Assembly: GCA_020796225.1 (NCBI GenBank)
Contig: CM036761.1
Location: 32,066,928-32,130,927 of the forward strand
Length of the DNA stretch: 64,000 nucleotides
Source: Arion vulgaris
Lineage: Eukaryota > Mollusca > Gastropoda > Stylommatophora > Arionidae
Reading direction: 5' to 3'
Shown: positions 1-10,364 of the stretch, one piece after another
Layout of the letters: each line of letters starts with the position of its first letter
How positions within the stretch are numbered: the stretch's first letter is position 1
The notes under the pieces: generated by a model
The model's input: only the letters and a program-made list of their open reading frames with translations
Told to the model about the DNA's origin: nothing
Database searches by the model: none
Made by a program: the position numbers and the translations under genes

Positions 1-262
1 GTATTTTATTTTAAACCGATGATTGCTAAAGATTGTGAATACCAGATAAGTGGGAAGAACCAGTTTAAACTTAATTTGCTGGAGGAAAAGTCGGACAGCA
101 GTTATAAGAGGAAAGATTTGGGAACTCGGTCATGGACAGAATATAGAAGGGATAATAATGTATGGTTATTACAGTTCGCTTGCTATGAATATAGGCGTAG
201 TCATGACGCTTAATAATGTACGTCTGACTTAATTTTGCGTGAAAACTTGCTTTCATTATCAC

Positions 263-428
263 CAGTGCGTGGACTGTTTTTTTCCGATAGTTATGGCTCT
301 CAGGTCGAACCACCCATAATTGGGTACCAGGAAAAGCGTTTGGAAGTATAGGCAGCGGGCATGATGTTAATCACATCATCTAGCGTGTGCCAATGGTAAA
401 AGAATGTGGGTCTTACACCGTGCTAGCC
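263..428 (+). mobile_element. SINE-F fragment (head missing)
   Basis: Shares the block ggctctcaggtcgaacc plus a gggtaccag motif and the end ...cttacaccgt with copies at 22321-22530 (+) and 49775-50012 (-). The promoter-like head seen in the 49.8-50.0 kb copy is absent here, so this is a 5-prime-truncated copy. Confidence 0.6.
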
Positions 429-442
429 AAAATACTTTGAAC

Positions 443-607
443 AAGTGGCGGCTCGTGATCATATTTGTTTGTGGGGCCAGACAACATTTTTCTGAAAAAT
501 TATCGTTTTTAGTTGTTATATTTTAATTTATAAAATAATAAATACACGTTACACATTCTTTTTGGTGGGCCCCGGCCCCAGTGGACCTTAATGACGAGCC
601 ACCACTG
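443..607. mobile_element. hAT-type MITE, family CAGTGGCGGCTCG
   Basis: A 165-bp non-coding element with inverted ends (a)agtggcggctcgtg and gacgagccaccactg. It is flanked by a perfect 8-bp duplication ctttgaac at 435-442 and 608-615. Terminal CAGTGGCG and an 8-bp TSD are typical of hAT elements. Sister copies are at 29682-29845, 31191-31242 (broken) and 54563-54729 (inverted). It has no coding capacity and would need a hAT transposase in trans. Confidence 0.85.
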
Positions 608-1088
608 CTTTGAACAATGACAATGGGTTCCTTTAGTGTACTCACCTTTACAGTGAAATATCTTCACATATTTCATATCCGGGTACAATTTCATGCAACG
701 TTTGACTTTATATTTAAATTCGAATAAGTACATAGTTTAGAAAGATGCAAAAATTAAACTCTGCTTGAATAACAAATATACTTTTAAAACGTGATATACA
801 AACAATCAAGAATCACAATTTATGTTGGTTGAATAAGGCTGAACATTTAATATCACATGTTTACAATATTAAAAATGAAAGTTTTAAAACGGATGAGTTA
901 ATTGAACAAGATATACGAAGATCATCTTGAATACTAGTAATGAAAGGAAAATAACGTTTGACGTCCTTGAATTATAGCGTTAAAGTAATGAGACTAATCA
1001 TAAGTTCTTGAATTGTAGAAAGTAATGTAGACTAATGAAGTCCTTGAAAAGTAAAATGAATACTGCAGCTAATAATCATGTACTAAAC

Positions 1089-1533
1089 CAGGGACAGTCA
1101 TGGTGTGATACAGAAGGTAGTCGCATCACGCAGTATGTATAGGAGGCAAAGCAGCGAAATTAAAATACAATTTGAACCATTCAATAATTTAAAATCTTAG
1201 CAGCATTTATATTGGTCATCTTATTCCGATATTGGTTCATACGATTTAGAGTTATCGTACGCCTTCTCCAAGCGCTTTCGATACTCGTTGATTTCGGTTT
1301 TGGGCAGGTGCATCGTTGGCGAGCGCTTCGAAATACTTTTGTTTGATGCATACTTGATTATTTTGTTTGTATATACGCGCCACCGTTCTTACGTACAGTA
1401 GTTTATATTTCAAAATAAAAACGTATTCGTACATTTATGCAGTTTGAAAGAATCCTTATCAAGTTATTTTAAAGAAATAATATTAAGGAGGCATTTCAAG
1501 ACTTGCATCATACTGAAAATATACGCAAGCCTG
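1089..1533. mobile_element. old hAT-like MITE, family GGGCCGTG
   Basis: Both ends align to the intact 175-bp MITE at 32503-32677: a left block (gatacag..gtagtcgcatca) and a right block (gttattttaaagaaa ... gcatcatactgaaaatata). About 280 bp of extra sequence sits between the blocks. The termini cagggac and agcctg are decayed, and the flanks actaaa/actaaa are only a partial duplication. It is either a longer ancestor or a copy with an insertion. Confidence 0.55.
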
Positions 1534-2058
1534 ACTAAAAGTAGCTTGAAATTACTTGAAAACTAAAGTTTAAAGTAATTGAATTGTAGCAATGAAGTCC
1601 TTGAAAATAAATTCGAAGTGATTTTAAAAATAACAATGAAAAGGTAAAGACCATTAAGTACTTGAAAATAGTTTGACAATTAATACAATTTGACTGAGAC
1701 TATCTAAACCGCAAACAAGAATTATAATACAATTTAGATGTACTGATGCAGATCACATGCGCTAATATCGCCACTGTTCTTCTTGTCTCATAAGCAACTC
1801 TTCATGTTCATCCTCTGTAGTACTTAGATTACCTTGTACTTGGTTTTGATAATTCGTTTTCATATATATATATATATTGTGAGTACCCAAGGTAGTTTTC
1901 TTAGGAGTAACATATGTTTCTTACGTTTAATAAGAATTGCTATTATTTATACTGTAAGCTGGTATTTTGGAAAATATATGTGATATTAGTGAATTCATTA
2001 ATTGATATCTCCACATTGAAGGTCTACACATTATCTTAGATATTGTCCTTTGCCATTG
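1534..2058. other. no gene seen
   Basis: AT-rich sequence with repeated short strings such as cttgaaa and a (TA)8 tract near 1862-1878. I see no coding region and no recognisable repeat. Confidence 0.5.
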
Positions 2059-2118
2059 AAAACTAAATCTCCCCATGGCGCTTAACGGCAAATGTGGTTA
2101 AGATAAGATAAGATAAGA
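2059..2118 (+). mobile_element. LINE 3-prime tail, (AAGAT)n type
   Basis: The string gcaaatgtggttaagataag with its AAGAT repeats matches the 3-prime end of the LINE at 57541-58465 (opposite strand). This is a very short 5-prime-truncated copy of the same family. Confidence 0.7.
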
Positions 2119-2539
2119 AGATTGTCATTTGCCACCACGGTATATCTGGCAAAACGGTTATTTTTTCTTGTCGAGAATTGTCCCTACCAGTTATATCACT
2201 ATTTTCTTATTGCCACAGGTCAGTATGATTTTCGTGAAGCAATAGTTATAGCACTGCCTTGTGTAGTTTTTGTATCCAACATATTTAAATTGTCCATGTC
2301 TAATATCGCTCAACATTTGTGTCTTTTCTCTTAACTTTCTAGAACTTCTACGTTTTGGGGTTGTTTTTTTTTATTCTCTAGCGCGAGAAAAATGTTAATT
2401 TCTTTTTAAATTCAAACCACGTAGGCTGCAATTGTTTATTTACATTGTTTATTTCTTCCCATTCATCTTATCTGTAGCATTAAGAAGAATGCACATATAT
2501 ATATATATAATGTCTCTTTTCGAAAGATATAATTAAACA

Positions 2540-2745
2540 TCTTACTTCTGTCAAATAAATATATTCAACATTTTACTTCTCTTGCCGAAAGTCAGAATTC
2601 AACATTTTAGTTCTCTTGTCTAAATACAAAATTCAAAATGGAACTTCTGTTGAAAGTCATGATTTAACAGTTTACTTCTTCTGTTAAAAGTCATATTTCA
2701 ATACTGAAACTTACCTGTAAAAATTCATGTTTCAGCATGTTACTA
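2540..2745. repeat. degenerate minisatellite, ~50-bp unit
   Basis: Four to five diverged units carry the pattern aacatttta-cttct-ttgt-gaaagtca-aattc. Spacing is irregular and the copies differ by substitutions and indels. Non-coding. Confidence 0.6.
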
Positions 2746-2748
2746 GCA

Positions 2749-3008
2749 GGTGTGTTGCCGTGTCCCTAAAGGGGATCAAAGTATAGTAACACCCCGACCT
2801 GCAAGGCATGTCGTAAGAGGCGACTGAGGTAGTGACCTATGGAAGCTACACTAGTAACTAAAACGTGTCGCAGAAATCGTATGTGCTGGAATACTTGTAG
2901 GCGCATAACTGGCACAACGTGCAATCGCTCTTATTCTCAGATCACATACACATTATAAAGAGTGGTTAACAAGTGATCGTTATGAAGCTTTCAAGAAGAA
3001 CAACAAAA
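2749..3008 (+). mobile_element. SINE-A
   Basis: Near full-length. It has the shared 5-prime block gacctgcaaggcatgtcgta / agaggcgactgagg. The middle contains tgctgg..tacttgtaggcgcataactggcac. The end is cacaaagagtggttaacaag (here diverged) followed by an AAGAA-rich tail. No clear A/B box is visible. At least ten related copies occur in the window on both strands. Confidence 0.8.
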
Positions 3009-3456
3009 GCATATTACTTATCATACCGTAAACCATATTTCGGCATACCCGATGGCTATAACCCGGTTTCATAAATTAGACGACATCTTCTTATGTTATT
3101 GAGTTGGACTTATCTTAAAATTAGATAATTTGATTCCTCGTCACTCTTGTGGTATTAGCCAGCAGAATCTATTTAATATTGATATTAACATGACACGAAA
3201 AGTATGCTTTCACTCTATTTTTTAACACTGAATTTTATTTGTTTATGTTTGTTGCTAAGTAACCGACAAGCCTGACATTTTGAATGAATTTCTTAATCTG
3301 GAGTTATATTTACGAAGACGGTTTTTCTATTTACTAAAACAAATAATAGTATTGATCTAATAATGATGATGGTATTTGTTATAGGAATTTTGTTCACGTT
3401 TGTTTTATTTCATCTTTTGGTTTTGTATACATCGTAGACTCTCAAACATTTTCAAC
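3009..3456. other. no gene seen
   Basis: AT-rich unique-looking sequence with no supported feature. Confidence 0.4.
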
Positions 3457-3640
3457 CAACCGCCCACTTTGCACAGCACAAACTTTGTAACACCCCACGC
3501 CCACTTTGCACGGCCAAACTTTGTAACATCCCACCGCCACTTTTCACGCACACACTTGTAACATCCCACCACCCACTTTGAAGCACAAACTTGTAAATCC
3601 CACCACCCACTTTGAACGGCACAAACATTGTAACGCACTC
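3457..3640. repeat. minisatellite, ~38-bp unit x5
   Basis: Units follow ccgcccactttgcacggc then acaaactttgtaacatcccac. Five copies differ mainly by 1-3 base deletions. A related cgcccactttg string recurs near 3950. The open frame across it on the minus strand is a by-product of the repeat. Confidence 0.8.
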
Positions 3641-4075
3641 CCCTTCCCATTATAACAGTTTGCCAACGTCCCCCATCCGATATATACATGCTATATTTTC
3701 ACTTTGACATAGAAAATTGATATATATTTCTGTCATAAATGGTCAATTTTCAAATAATTATATAATTGAAATAGAAAATTGATGAAAAAATGGATTGTGT
3801 AAGATGAATTAAAATGCACAGTTCAAATTTTTTACGATTATTCAATTGCAAAATCACGTAACAAAACTTCCCCAAATGCTTCTGAACCCACTATAGCCCC
3901 CCAACCCCGAAGGCTTCAGCGCCCACTGGAGAGGGGCAGATACCGCCCACTTTGAAACCCATGGTATACATAATGGTAAATATATATATCATTTACGCTT
4001 CAAGTGGTTAGTCAGGTTTTGCTTCATTGAACTCTGGAAAGGTCAATAAGTGCTTCTTCTTCTTTGCGATCGCTA

Positions 4076-4288
4076 TTTTGATGATTATACCGTTAGATGT
4101 TCTTATGATGAATCGACTGTTGTCTGGAGCTCATCTCTAGTGCTGTAGTTTTGATGATTATACGTTCTTATGATGAATCGACTTTTGCTGGCTCATCTCT
4201 AGTGCTTAGTTTTGATGATTATACCGTTAGACGTTCTATGATAATCGATGTTGTCTGGAGCTCATTTTTAGTGCCTTGTAGTTTTGAA
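4076..4288. repeat. minisatellite, ~72-bp unit x3
   Basis: Three units contain ttttgatgattataccgtta, then gttctatgatgaatcgac, then tctggagctcatctctagtg. The second and third units are shortened by scattered small deletions. Confidence 0.8.
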
Positions 4289-4528
4289 TATAGTGTTGTT
4301 TTGTAGGGCCATCATTTCTTTCTTGGAATCCACTAATTGTTGTGATGATTTTGCTGTATCATCACAACAATTGGGAATTTATGTGCTCATATCTTTTCTT
4401 CAGAATTGCCATCAGCAAAGGGTGAGGTATAACTGCAGTTCTGTGTTGATGAATCAAACGTGTTGTTCTACTAGCAATGATGTTCATGTCTGGAAGTTTC
4501 TAATTACGGTATCATCTCCTTCATTCCT

Positions 4529-4754
4529 GGGACCGTAAGGAGCACATAATAGTAACCCTGGGACCTACAAGGCATGTCGTAAGAGCCTGGGGAAGCTAAC
4601 ATAGTAAATAAAAAGCGTCGCATAAATCGGATGTGGTGGCCTATTTGTAGGATCATAACAAGCACAACGTAAACCGCTCTTAGGCTTAGATGACATTCAT
4701 ATCAGAAATAGGAGTTTAACAAGTGGTCGATATGGAGCGCTCGAAGAAGAAGAA
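4529..4754 (+). mobile_element. SINE-A, internal deletion
   Basis: Contains gacctacaaggcatgtcgta followed directly by ..gagcctgggg, so the gcgactgaggtagg block is deleted. The rest runs through cgcataacaagcacaacgta to a tcgaagaagaagaa tail. Confidence 0.75.
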
Positions 4755-4936
4755 TTATCCAAAATGAACTTTCTTGATCATGTTCATTGATTCACTTAGA
4801 AGACGTGTCTGTTTATACTCCGGTGTGCCAAACCAGTTAAACGTTGTGGTCATCGTCATTGTTCCCATTGTGAAGCTACTTGTTGTTACAGCAAAAGAAC
4901 CAATTTCCTACTGTTTAAAGAGTTTTAAAGCCTAAT

Positions 4937-5125
4937 GATTGACTTCATTGCACCGGGTTTACTCCATCGACTCGGTCCTTCTCTGCAGAAATGGCACGCC
5001 AGCTGCCGAGAGTATTGCACAAAGCACGAACTCCGTAGATTCAGTAACAATCCTAGGGGTCTTTCGAAAAAATTGTACTCGTGAACAGAATGGTGAAGGC
5101 CCAAACACTTAACTTACCCGAACCA
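4937..5125 (-). mobile_element. SINE-C, B box lost
   Basis: The plus strand reads the reverse complement of SINE-C: tgacttcattgcaccgggtt, ctctgcagaaatggcacgcc, gaactccgtag, then actcgtgaacagaatggtgaa. The B-box stretch found in other copies (gttcgaatcc) is missing, and only a cacttaac remnant of the A-box side follows. Confidence 0.7.
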
Positions 5126-5470
5126 CCAAGTCGTCCATGTACACTACATCACCGCCATCTGTCGTGTTTATATATATGTGCGCAGGGGTCTCAGAATCAA
5201 CCATAGCATATATTTGTTCTTTCCAACTTTTAACATGTCAAGTGTGATATAAGTATGTTCATTGAGTATGTTCTCTTGCTAAATAGATGGTGTGCGATAT
5301 GTTTTTCGCTGTAACAGCTTATGCTTGCATGATTAACTTTTGTTGAGGCTCAGTTTAATAAACTAGAAAAGATCTGGCAGTGACAGGTTAAACTGGGAGG
5401 GAAAAAGAACAGGAATAATGGTATGAGAAATGGGAAGACAATTTCAAAATCATTAAAGTCTAACACGAAG

Positions 5471-5655
5471 TATTGACTTCATTGCACCGGGTTTTACCCC
5501 ATATGACTCGGTTCCTCTCCTCAGAAGTCACACGCCACATGCCGAATGTATTGCAAAAACCATGAACTCTGTAGCCCGTAAAACAATTCTAGAGTTTTTA
5601 AAAAAAATGCACTTGTCAACAGAACGACACGGTCCGGATTCGAATTCACAACCTC
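5471..5655 (-). mobile_element. SINE-C, body half (interrupted)
   Basis: Reverse-complement SINE-C from tgacttcattgcaccgggtt to the B-box region ggattcgaattcacaacc. A SINE-A copy begins immediately after this point. The missing tRNA-like head resumes at 6399. Confidence 0.75.
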
Positions 5656-5900
5656 TCGTGTGGTGCCGCGGCAAGCAAAGGGAAGCAAAGAATAGTACAC
5701 TGCGACCAACAAGGGATGTCATAAGAGGCGACTGAGGTAGGACCTAGGGAAACTACGCTAGTTAATAAAAAGCGTAACAGAAATCGGATGTGCTGGCCTA
5801 TTTGTAGGCGCATAACTGGCACAACATACTATCGCTCCTAGGCTCAGATCACACACAGAGTGGTTAACAAGTGGTCGATATGGAGCATTGAAGAAAGAAG
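5656..5900 (+). mobile_element. SINE-A inserted in SINE-C
   Basis: Starts tcgtgtggtgccgcgg and carries gggatgtcataagaggcgac, cgcataactggcacaaca and cagagtggttaacaagtgg. It ends in gaagaaagaag. Its tail is split by the MITE at 5901-6364 and continues at 6365-6398 (GAAGAGGAAGAAGAAG). Confidence 0.8.
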
Positions 5901-6364
5901 GGTACTTGTCTACAATTTCACCGCAAAAACTGGGTCATTCTAAATATAGAATGTTTGCGAGCATTGTTCTAAATATAGCGCAGAGGTTCCCAATTATTTA
6001 TGTTATTGACGTAAAATCCTGTCATTCCTGAGTGTGAGTATTATGTGGCGTCGCGGACTAAATCCAGAAATTTGACCCTTCGTAACTATTATTGCTGATA
6101 CCATAAGTTTCTGGCGCCCACAGTAACACTCCTAGTCCCATCCTGCCTCCTTCCACCTCACATTCCCACATACAGTCCTTTTCAGGGCTCCCAATTCAAG
6201 TAAAACACTGCTTATTTACATACAAAATACACAATAAACACCACATATGTGACCTTTGAACCTGGTTCTCCTCCACGTCCGCAAACACTGATGGCGGACT
6301 GACGTCACTTAACTTAGATTAGCGAGGTTTCCCTTTTCCTGCGGTAAAATTGTAGACAAGTACC
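5901..6364. mobile_element. MITE with GGTACTTGTC ends, 8-bp TSD
   Basis: The left end ggtacttgtctacaattt and the right end (reverse complement of aaattgtagacaagtacc) form inverted repeats of about 30 bp. The duplication gaaagaag lies at 5893-5900 and 6365-6372, perfect 8 bp. There is no coding sequence. GG termini with an 8-bp TSD would fit Merlin or another 8-bp-TSD superfamily, but superfamily assignment is inference. Inserted in the tail of SINE-A. Confidence 0.85.
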
Positions 6365-6398
6365 GAAAGAAGTATTAACAAGAAGAGGAAGAAGAAGT

Positions 6399-6440
6399 AC
6401 CCACAACGTTCAGAACGAAAGGCAAATGCTTAACGACAGG
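6399..6440 (-). mobile_element. SINE-C tRNA-like head (resumed)
   Basis: The string cccacaacgttcagaac then aggcaaatgcttaacgac matches the B-to-A-box end of SINE-C, read in reverse. It completes the copy interrupted at 5655. Confidence 0.6.
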
Positions 6441-6454
6441 GACCCTGAAATAAT

Positions 6455-7648
6455 GTCAAACTCTCTCTATTATCACACGAATATTGGAACAAGAGGCAAT
6501 ACTTAGTATAAGACTACTCGCTGACAAGTATATAGAAGTTCAAACAACTATCTACTAGTGTTTCATTGATTATAGCAAAGCTTTTGACAGAGTCCAACAT
6601 GAAAAGCTAATCATATGTCTACAAGAAATAGGCCTAGATGGGGATGATATCAGACTAATAAGCAACATATACTGGAAACAGACAGCAATAATAAAATATG
6701 AAAATAGCTACTCTCCATACATAGACATAAAGAGAGGGGTGAGACAAGGATGCATTCTGTCACCAAGCCTATTTAACATCTACACAGAGAAAATCTTCAA
6801 ACAACTAGAGGGAATGCCAGAACTCAAGATCAATGGAAAAATAATAAACAACTTAAGATAAACAACTGAGATGACACAGTATTAGTAACAGAAAGTGAAA
6901 AAAAATTACAAGAACTAGTTGACCAATTGGACAGAACTAGCAAGGAATATGGATTAGACATTAACATACAGAAAAAAGAAACTATGGTGATCAACATGGA
7001 AATGGAGAAATATAAAATGAATGTAAAAATACATGGAGAATTACTACATCAAGTAACAAATTTATTATATCTTGGTCAGATGATAACAGATGATGTCAGA
7101 TGTATAACAGAAATTAAAATGAGGATAGGAATAGCCAAGGATAATTTTAATAGTATGAGAAAGTTACTGACATCCAAACAAATTACAAACAGGCTAAAAG
7201 TGAGAATGATCAAATGCTTTACATATCCTATATTAATGTATGGCTCGGAAACATGGACAATGAACAAGCAGTTAGAAGACATAATTGATGCGTTTGAGAT
7301 GTGGATATATAGAATAGACAGAGTTTCGTGGACAGAAAAACAGACAAATAAACAGTTTTAGGAAAACTAGGCATGAAGAAACAATTATCAAGAGAAATAC
7401 AATTCTGACACGTAAAGTATTTTGGGCACATAAAAAGACATGACACCATGATAAAACATTTACTAGAGGGAAAGTTGAGGGGGGAAAGAGCAAGAGGAAG
7501 ACCGAGAGATAAGTGGGAGGAAAACTTAAGAAATGGACAGGTTACAGTCTGGCAGTGTGCAACATTAAGGAGAAAGACAGAGGATGCTGGAGATTCATTG
7601 CAGCCAACCTTCGATGTAGAGAAGGTACCTGATGATGATGATTGAGAA
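6455..7648 (+). pseudogene. LINE reverse transcriptase remnant
   Basis: 5-prime-truncated non-LTR retrotransposon. Readable pieces in order: EAILSIRLLADKYIEVQ, then an in-frame stop, then FIDYSKAFDRVQHEKL, GVRQGCILSPSLFNIY, a frameshift that destroys the first half of the catalytic YADD box (only DDTVL remains near 6870), then a 144-residue open stretch 6927-7361 with YLGQMI, YPILMYGSETWT, and after another break HVKYFGHIKRHD and ARGRPRDKWEENLRNGQ. The order is the usual RT palm to thumb plus C-terminal tail of LINE ORF2. It ends in a (GAT)n tail at about 7631-7643. A 193-bp copy of its 3-prime end is inserted at 14047-14239. Upstream endonuclease is absent. Clade (CR1/RTE/L2-like) not resolved. 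Confidence 0.85.
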
Positions 7649-7850
7649 AGCAGACACCCATGAAAAACCCACCATTTAGCTACATACATTGTCTCTCTCT
7701 CTCTATCTCTCTCACTCTCTCTCCTTTTCTAATACGAGACGAATCTTGAGAAAGCAGGCACCCATGAAAAACCCTCCAATTAGCTACATACAGCATGCCT
7801 CTTTCTCTCTCTCTCTATCTCTCTCTCTCTCTCTCTGCTAACACATAGTT
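7644..7850. repeat. 105-bp duplication with (CT)n tracts
   Basis: Two copies of ttgagaaagcag-cacccatg / aaaaaccc-cca-ttagctacatac (7643-7690 and 7748-7795), each followed by a CT-rich microsatellite. The duplicated part directly follows the LINE tail. Confidence 0.7.
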
Positions 7851-8460
7851 AGCTATATCTATTTGTCTTTGCTAATATGTACGTTTGTATGCGAGTGTGA
7901 GAATGCGCTTACCTTTAGTTCTACTTATGCATGCATGATTTAGAAACATAATTATCAAGGAAATTACCTAGAACTTCAAAGGGAGAAGTTCAAATATGTA
8001 GGCGTTTGCTGTGCCAATAGTGTCACGCAAGTGGCATCACAGTGCAGAAGAGCCGCATGGCGTCATAGTAACAATGTAAATAATGGTCGCCCCACATTCT
8101 GCTAACCGTATTACGAGCAGTCTGTTTGTTTGTTTGTCAAGTTGGGGACTTTAGCTTATTAACTCATACAATACAACAAGCCAGTTAATAAACCGTTAGG
8201 GGAAAAACAATTTTCAGAAAGTTATCCTTGCGGGTCAAAATATTGATGTTAATAAACGTTTATTAACAATATCAATTGGGTGCGTTTTTATCTAAAAATA
8301 TATACAGATAATTGTATAAAATACAGCATCCGATTATGTACATTTTGATATATAAAAGATTATTCTGGAGCTTTACATAATAACTGTATAATATATTTCG
8401 TTAGGGCACAACATTGGATTTTTACAAATACCGATTAAATAAATGATTTTAGTGTGCCTT
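7851..8460. other. no gene; short perfect palindrome
   Basis: No coding feature. An 18-bp perfect palindrome ttaataaacgtttattaa lies at 8249-8266 inside a longer imperfect one (about 8241-8276). Confidence 0.4.
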
Positions 8461-8885
8461 TATTAGAGTTCAGCCGATTCACGACTCTTTCAACATTAGA
8501 AGGGTCATTGTTGGTTAGAGGTATGACCACACACATTATACACAGAATTAACTCCTTTCTTAATATATACTTATAGAGTTAAGCGATTCACGACTCTTTC
8601 AACATTAGAAGGGGTCATTGTTGGTTAGAGCGTAAGACCAACACACATTATACACAAAATTAACTCCCTTTCTTAATATATACTTTATTGAGTTAAGCGA
8701 TTCACGACTCTTCAACATTAGAAGGTCATGTTGGTTAGAGTAAGACCAACACACATTATACACAGTTAACTCTTTCTTAATATACTTTATTAGAGTTAAG
8801 CGATTACGACTCTTTCAACATTAGAGGGTCATTGTTGTTAGAGCTATGACCAACACATTATACAAAGAATTACTCCTTTCTGATA
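8461..8885. repeat. tandem repeat, ~102-115-bp unit x4
   Basis: Four units begin near 8464, 8574, 8689 and 8791. Each contains gagttaagcgattcacgact, caacattagaagggtcattg, then accaacacacattatacaca and ttaactcctttcttaatata. Copies differ mostly by single-base indels in short homopolymers. Confidence 0.85.
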
Positions 8886-9924
8886 ATCCAGTAATTCTAG
8901 TATGATCAGCGTATGAATGTAACTTAAAAGAGATTCAACTTCGAATGAAGATTTTGCCAAGTTTAGTTAGGTAGGAATTTCTAAAGCAGCTCTTCGACAA
9001 ACTGTTCTGGACCTGGACAGACACATCGATTACTTGTCACATAGTTTACTTTCAAGCAAGCAAATGCACATAATGTTAAAAAAACAAGTGAAAGCACATT
9101 AAATATTAACACTTATGGGGATCAAAATGTCAAGGTTCATAGTTCATCACACCTGATGTGTGTGAAATTTCAGAGGTTTCGTTGAGAAGTTATGAAATTA
9201 TTTTCTGCTCTCGTTAACTTTTTTCGTCTTGTAGTATTATCTTCATGAATATTCTACTGTTACTCGTCTCCAGAGAAAGGTGTCACCTTCTGTTTCATAC
9301 ATTCGCAAATGTTCTTGATAGACACATTAATACGTCCGTGTTTCGGTTCTGGAGTATGATGCGATATCACTTTGGTAATATTTTGTATGCATGATAATGT
9401 AATGGACTAGACTTTGACGTATGTTCAGAAGTATTATTATTTAATGCAGTCATTCGTCAATTCTTTCATAAAATGCTTTTAGCTACCTCAGCACAGTGGT
9501 GGTCACTTCTAGGTGTTATTGAAACATTATATACACACTTTTACATAACTCACGCTATTTTGAAACTTTCTACATCCCTCGTAAACTTGCTGAAAAAACC
9601 GGTAAGCACGAAACAACATAGTAGGCCTTCATTCGTAGATATATTTCTATATGTTTCATGCATGTGGTGATAAATGTATGATATGTGAATGTTAATATTA
9701 GTGCACGTGACAACGTTACACGAGCAGTTATCTTAGAAATACTGATATGGTATCGTGAACTTCGTCTGCCTAATGACGTCGTTTGCACATCCGTTTTGAC
9801 AACTTCAACAAGAAGACTAAAACGTCATAACAATCCTATTGTTGTTCTAACTTATATGTCGTGCAACGCATTCCATTTGAAGTCTATTAGTGTATATATA
9901 TATATATATTATACTTATCATTGT
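8886..9924. other. no gene seen
   Basis: Over 1 kb without a recognisable repeat or coding region, apart from a (TA)n tract at about 9893-9909. Short open frames here have no family features. Confidence 0.4.
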
Positions 9925-10255
9925 TAGTGTTTACAGACAGTCAATTGGCAAGTCTTTTACTGTGACAACTTCAGAGTTTTCGTTTGTTTCTATTGTCTTG
10001 TCTTTCAGCTCATCTCTAATCTATTGTCTTCAGCTCATCTAAGTCATGTCTTCAGCTCATCTCTAAGTCTATTGTCTTTCAGCTCATCTCTAAGTCTATT
10101 GTCTTTCAGCTCATCTCTAAGTCTATTGTCTTTCAGCTCATCTCTAAGTCTATTGTCTTTCAGCTCATCTCTAAGTCTATTGTCTTTCAGCTCATCTCTA
10201 AGTCTATTGTCTTTCAGCTCATCTCTAAGTCTATTTCAAAGATTCTGCACCTTTG
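9925..10255 (-). pseudogene. unclassified element X, C-terminal coding fragment
   Basis: Read on the minus strand, the segment ends in ETNENSEVVTVKDLPIDCL followed by a stop. The element at 45300-45530 (+) encodes ENENSEDVTINHLPIDRL and a stop at the matching place. Both are preceded by RLxxEL(K/N)DK. This is the end of a repeated, probably transposon-encoded, protein that I cannot name. In this copy the RLRDELKDN segment has expanded into a tandem array. Confidence 0.55.
10009..10236 (-). repeat. 27-bp minisatellite, codon-multiple unit
   Basis: Six perfect 27-bp units plus a partial one start at 10056 (unit on the plus strand begins ctcatctctaagtctattgt). Two degenerate units lie at 10009-10055. 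On the minus strand the unit reads LKDNRLRDE, in frame with element X. Confidence 0.9.
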
Positions 10256-10364
10256 AGTAATGTTGTTTTCTATATAACTCGATCATCAGCTAGTTTTTCC
10301 CATTTTCTGAGACCGATAGAAATGGTATTCATTTAGGCTTTGCAGACATATCCATATATGAGCA

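Noticed and set aside
3405..3689. 94-codon minus-strand ORF
   Set aside because: It is produced by the 38-bp tandem repeat, with no family resemblance.
7228..7689. 153-codon minus-strand ORF
   Set aside because: It is the antisense shadow of the LINE RT region at 6927-7645.
10024..10260. Plus-strand serine/leucine-rich ORF
   Set aside because: It is the reverse side of the 27-bp minisatellite. The minus-strand frame is the one shared with element X.
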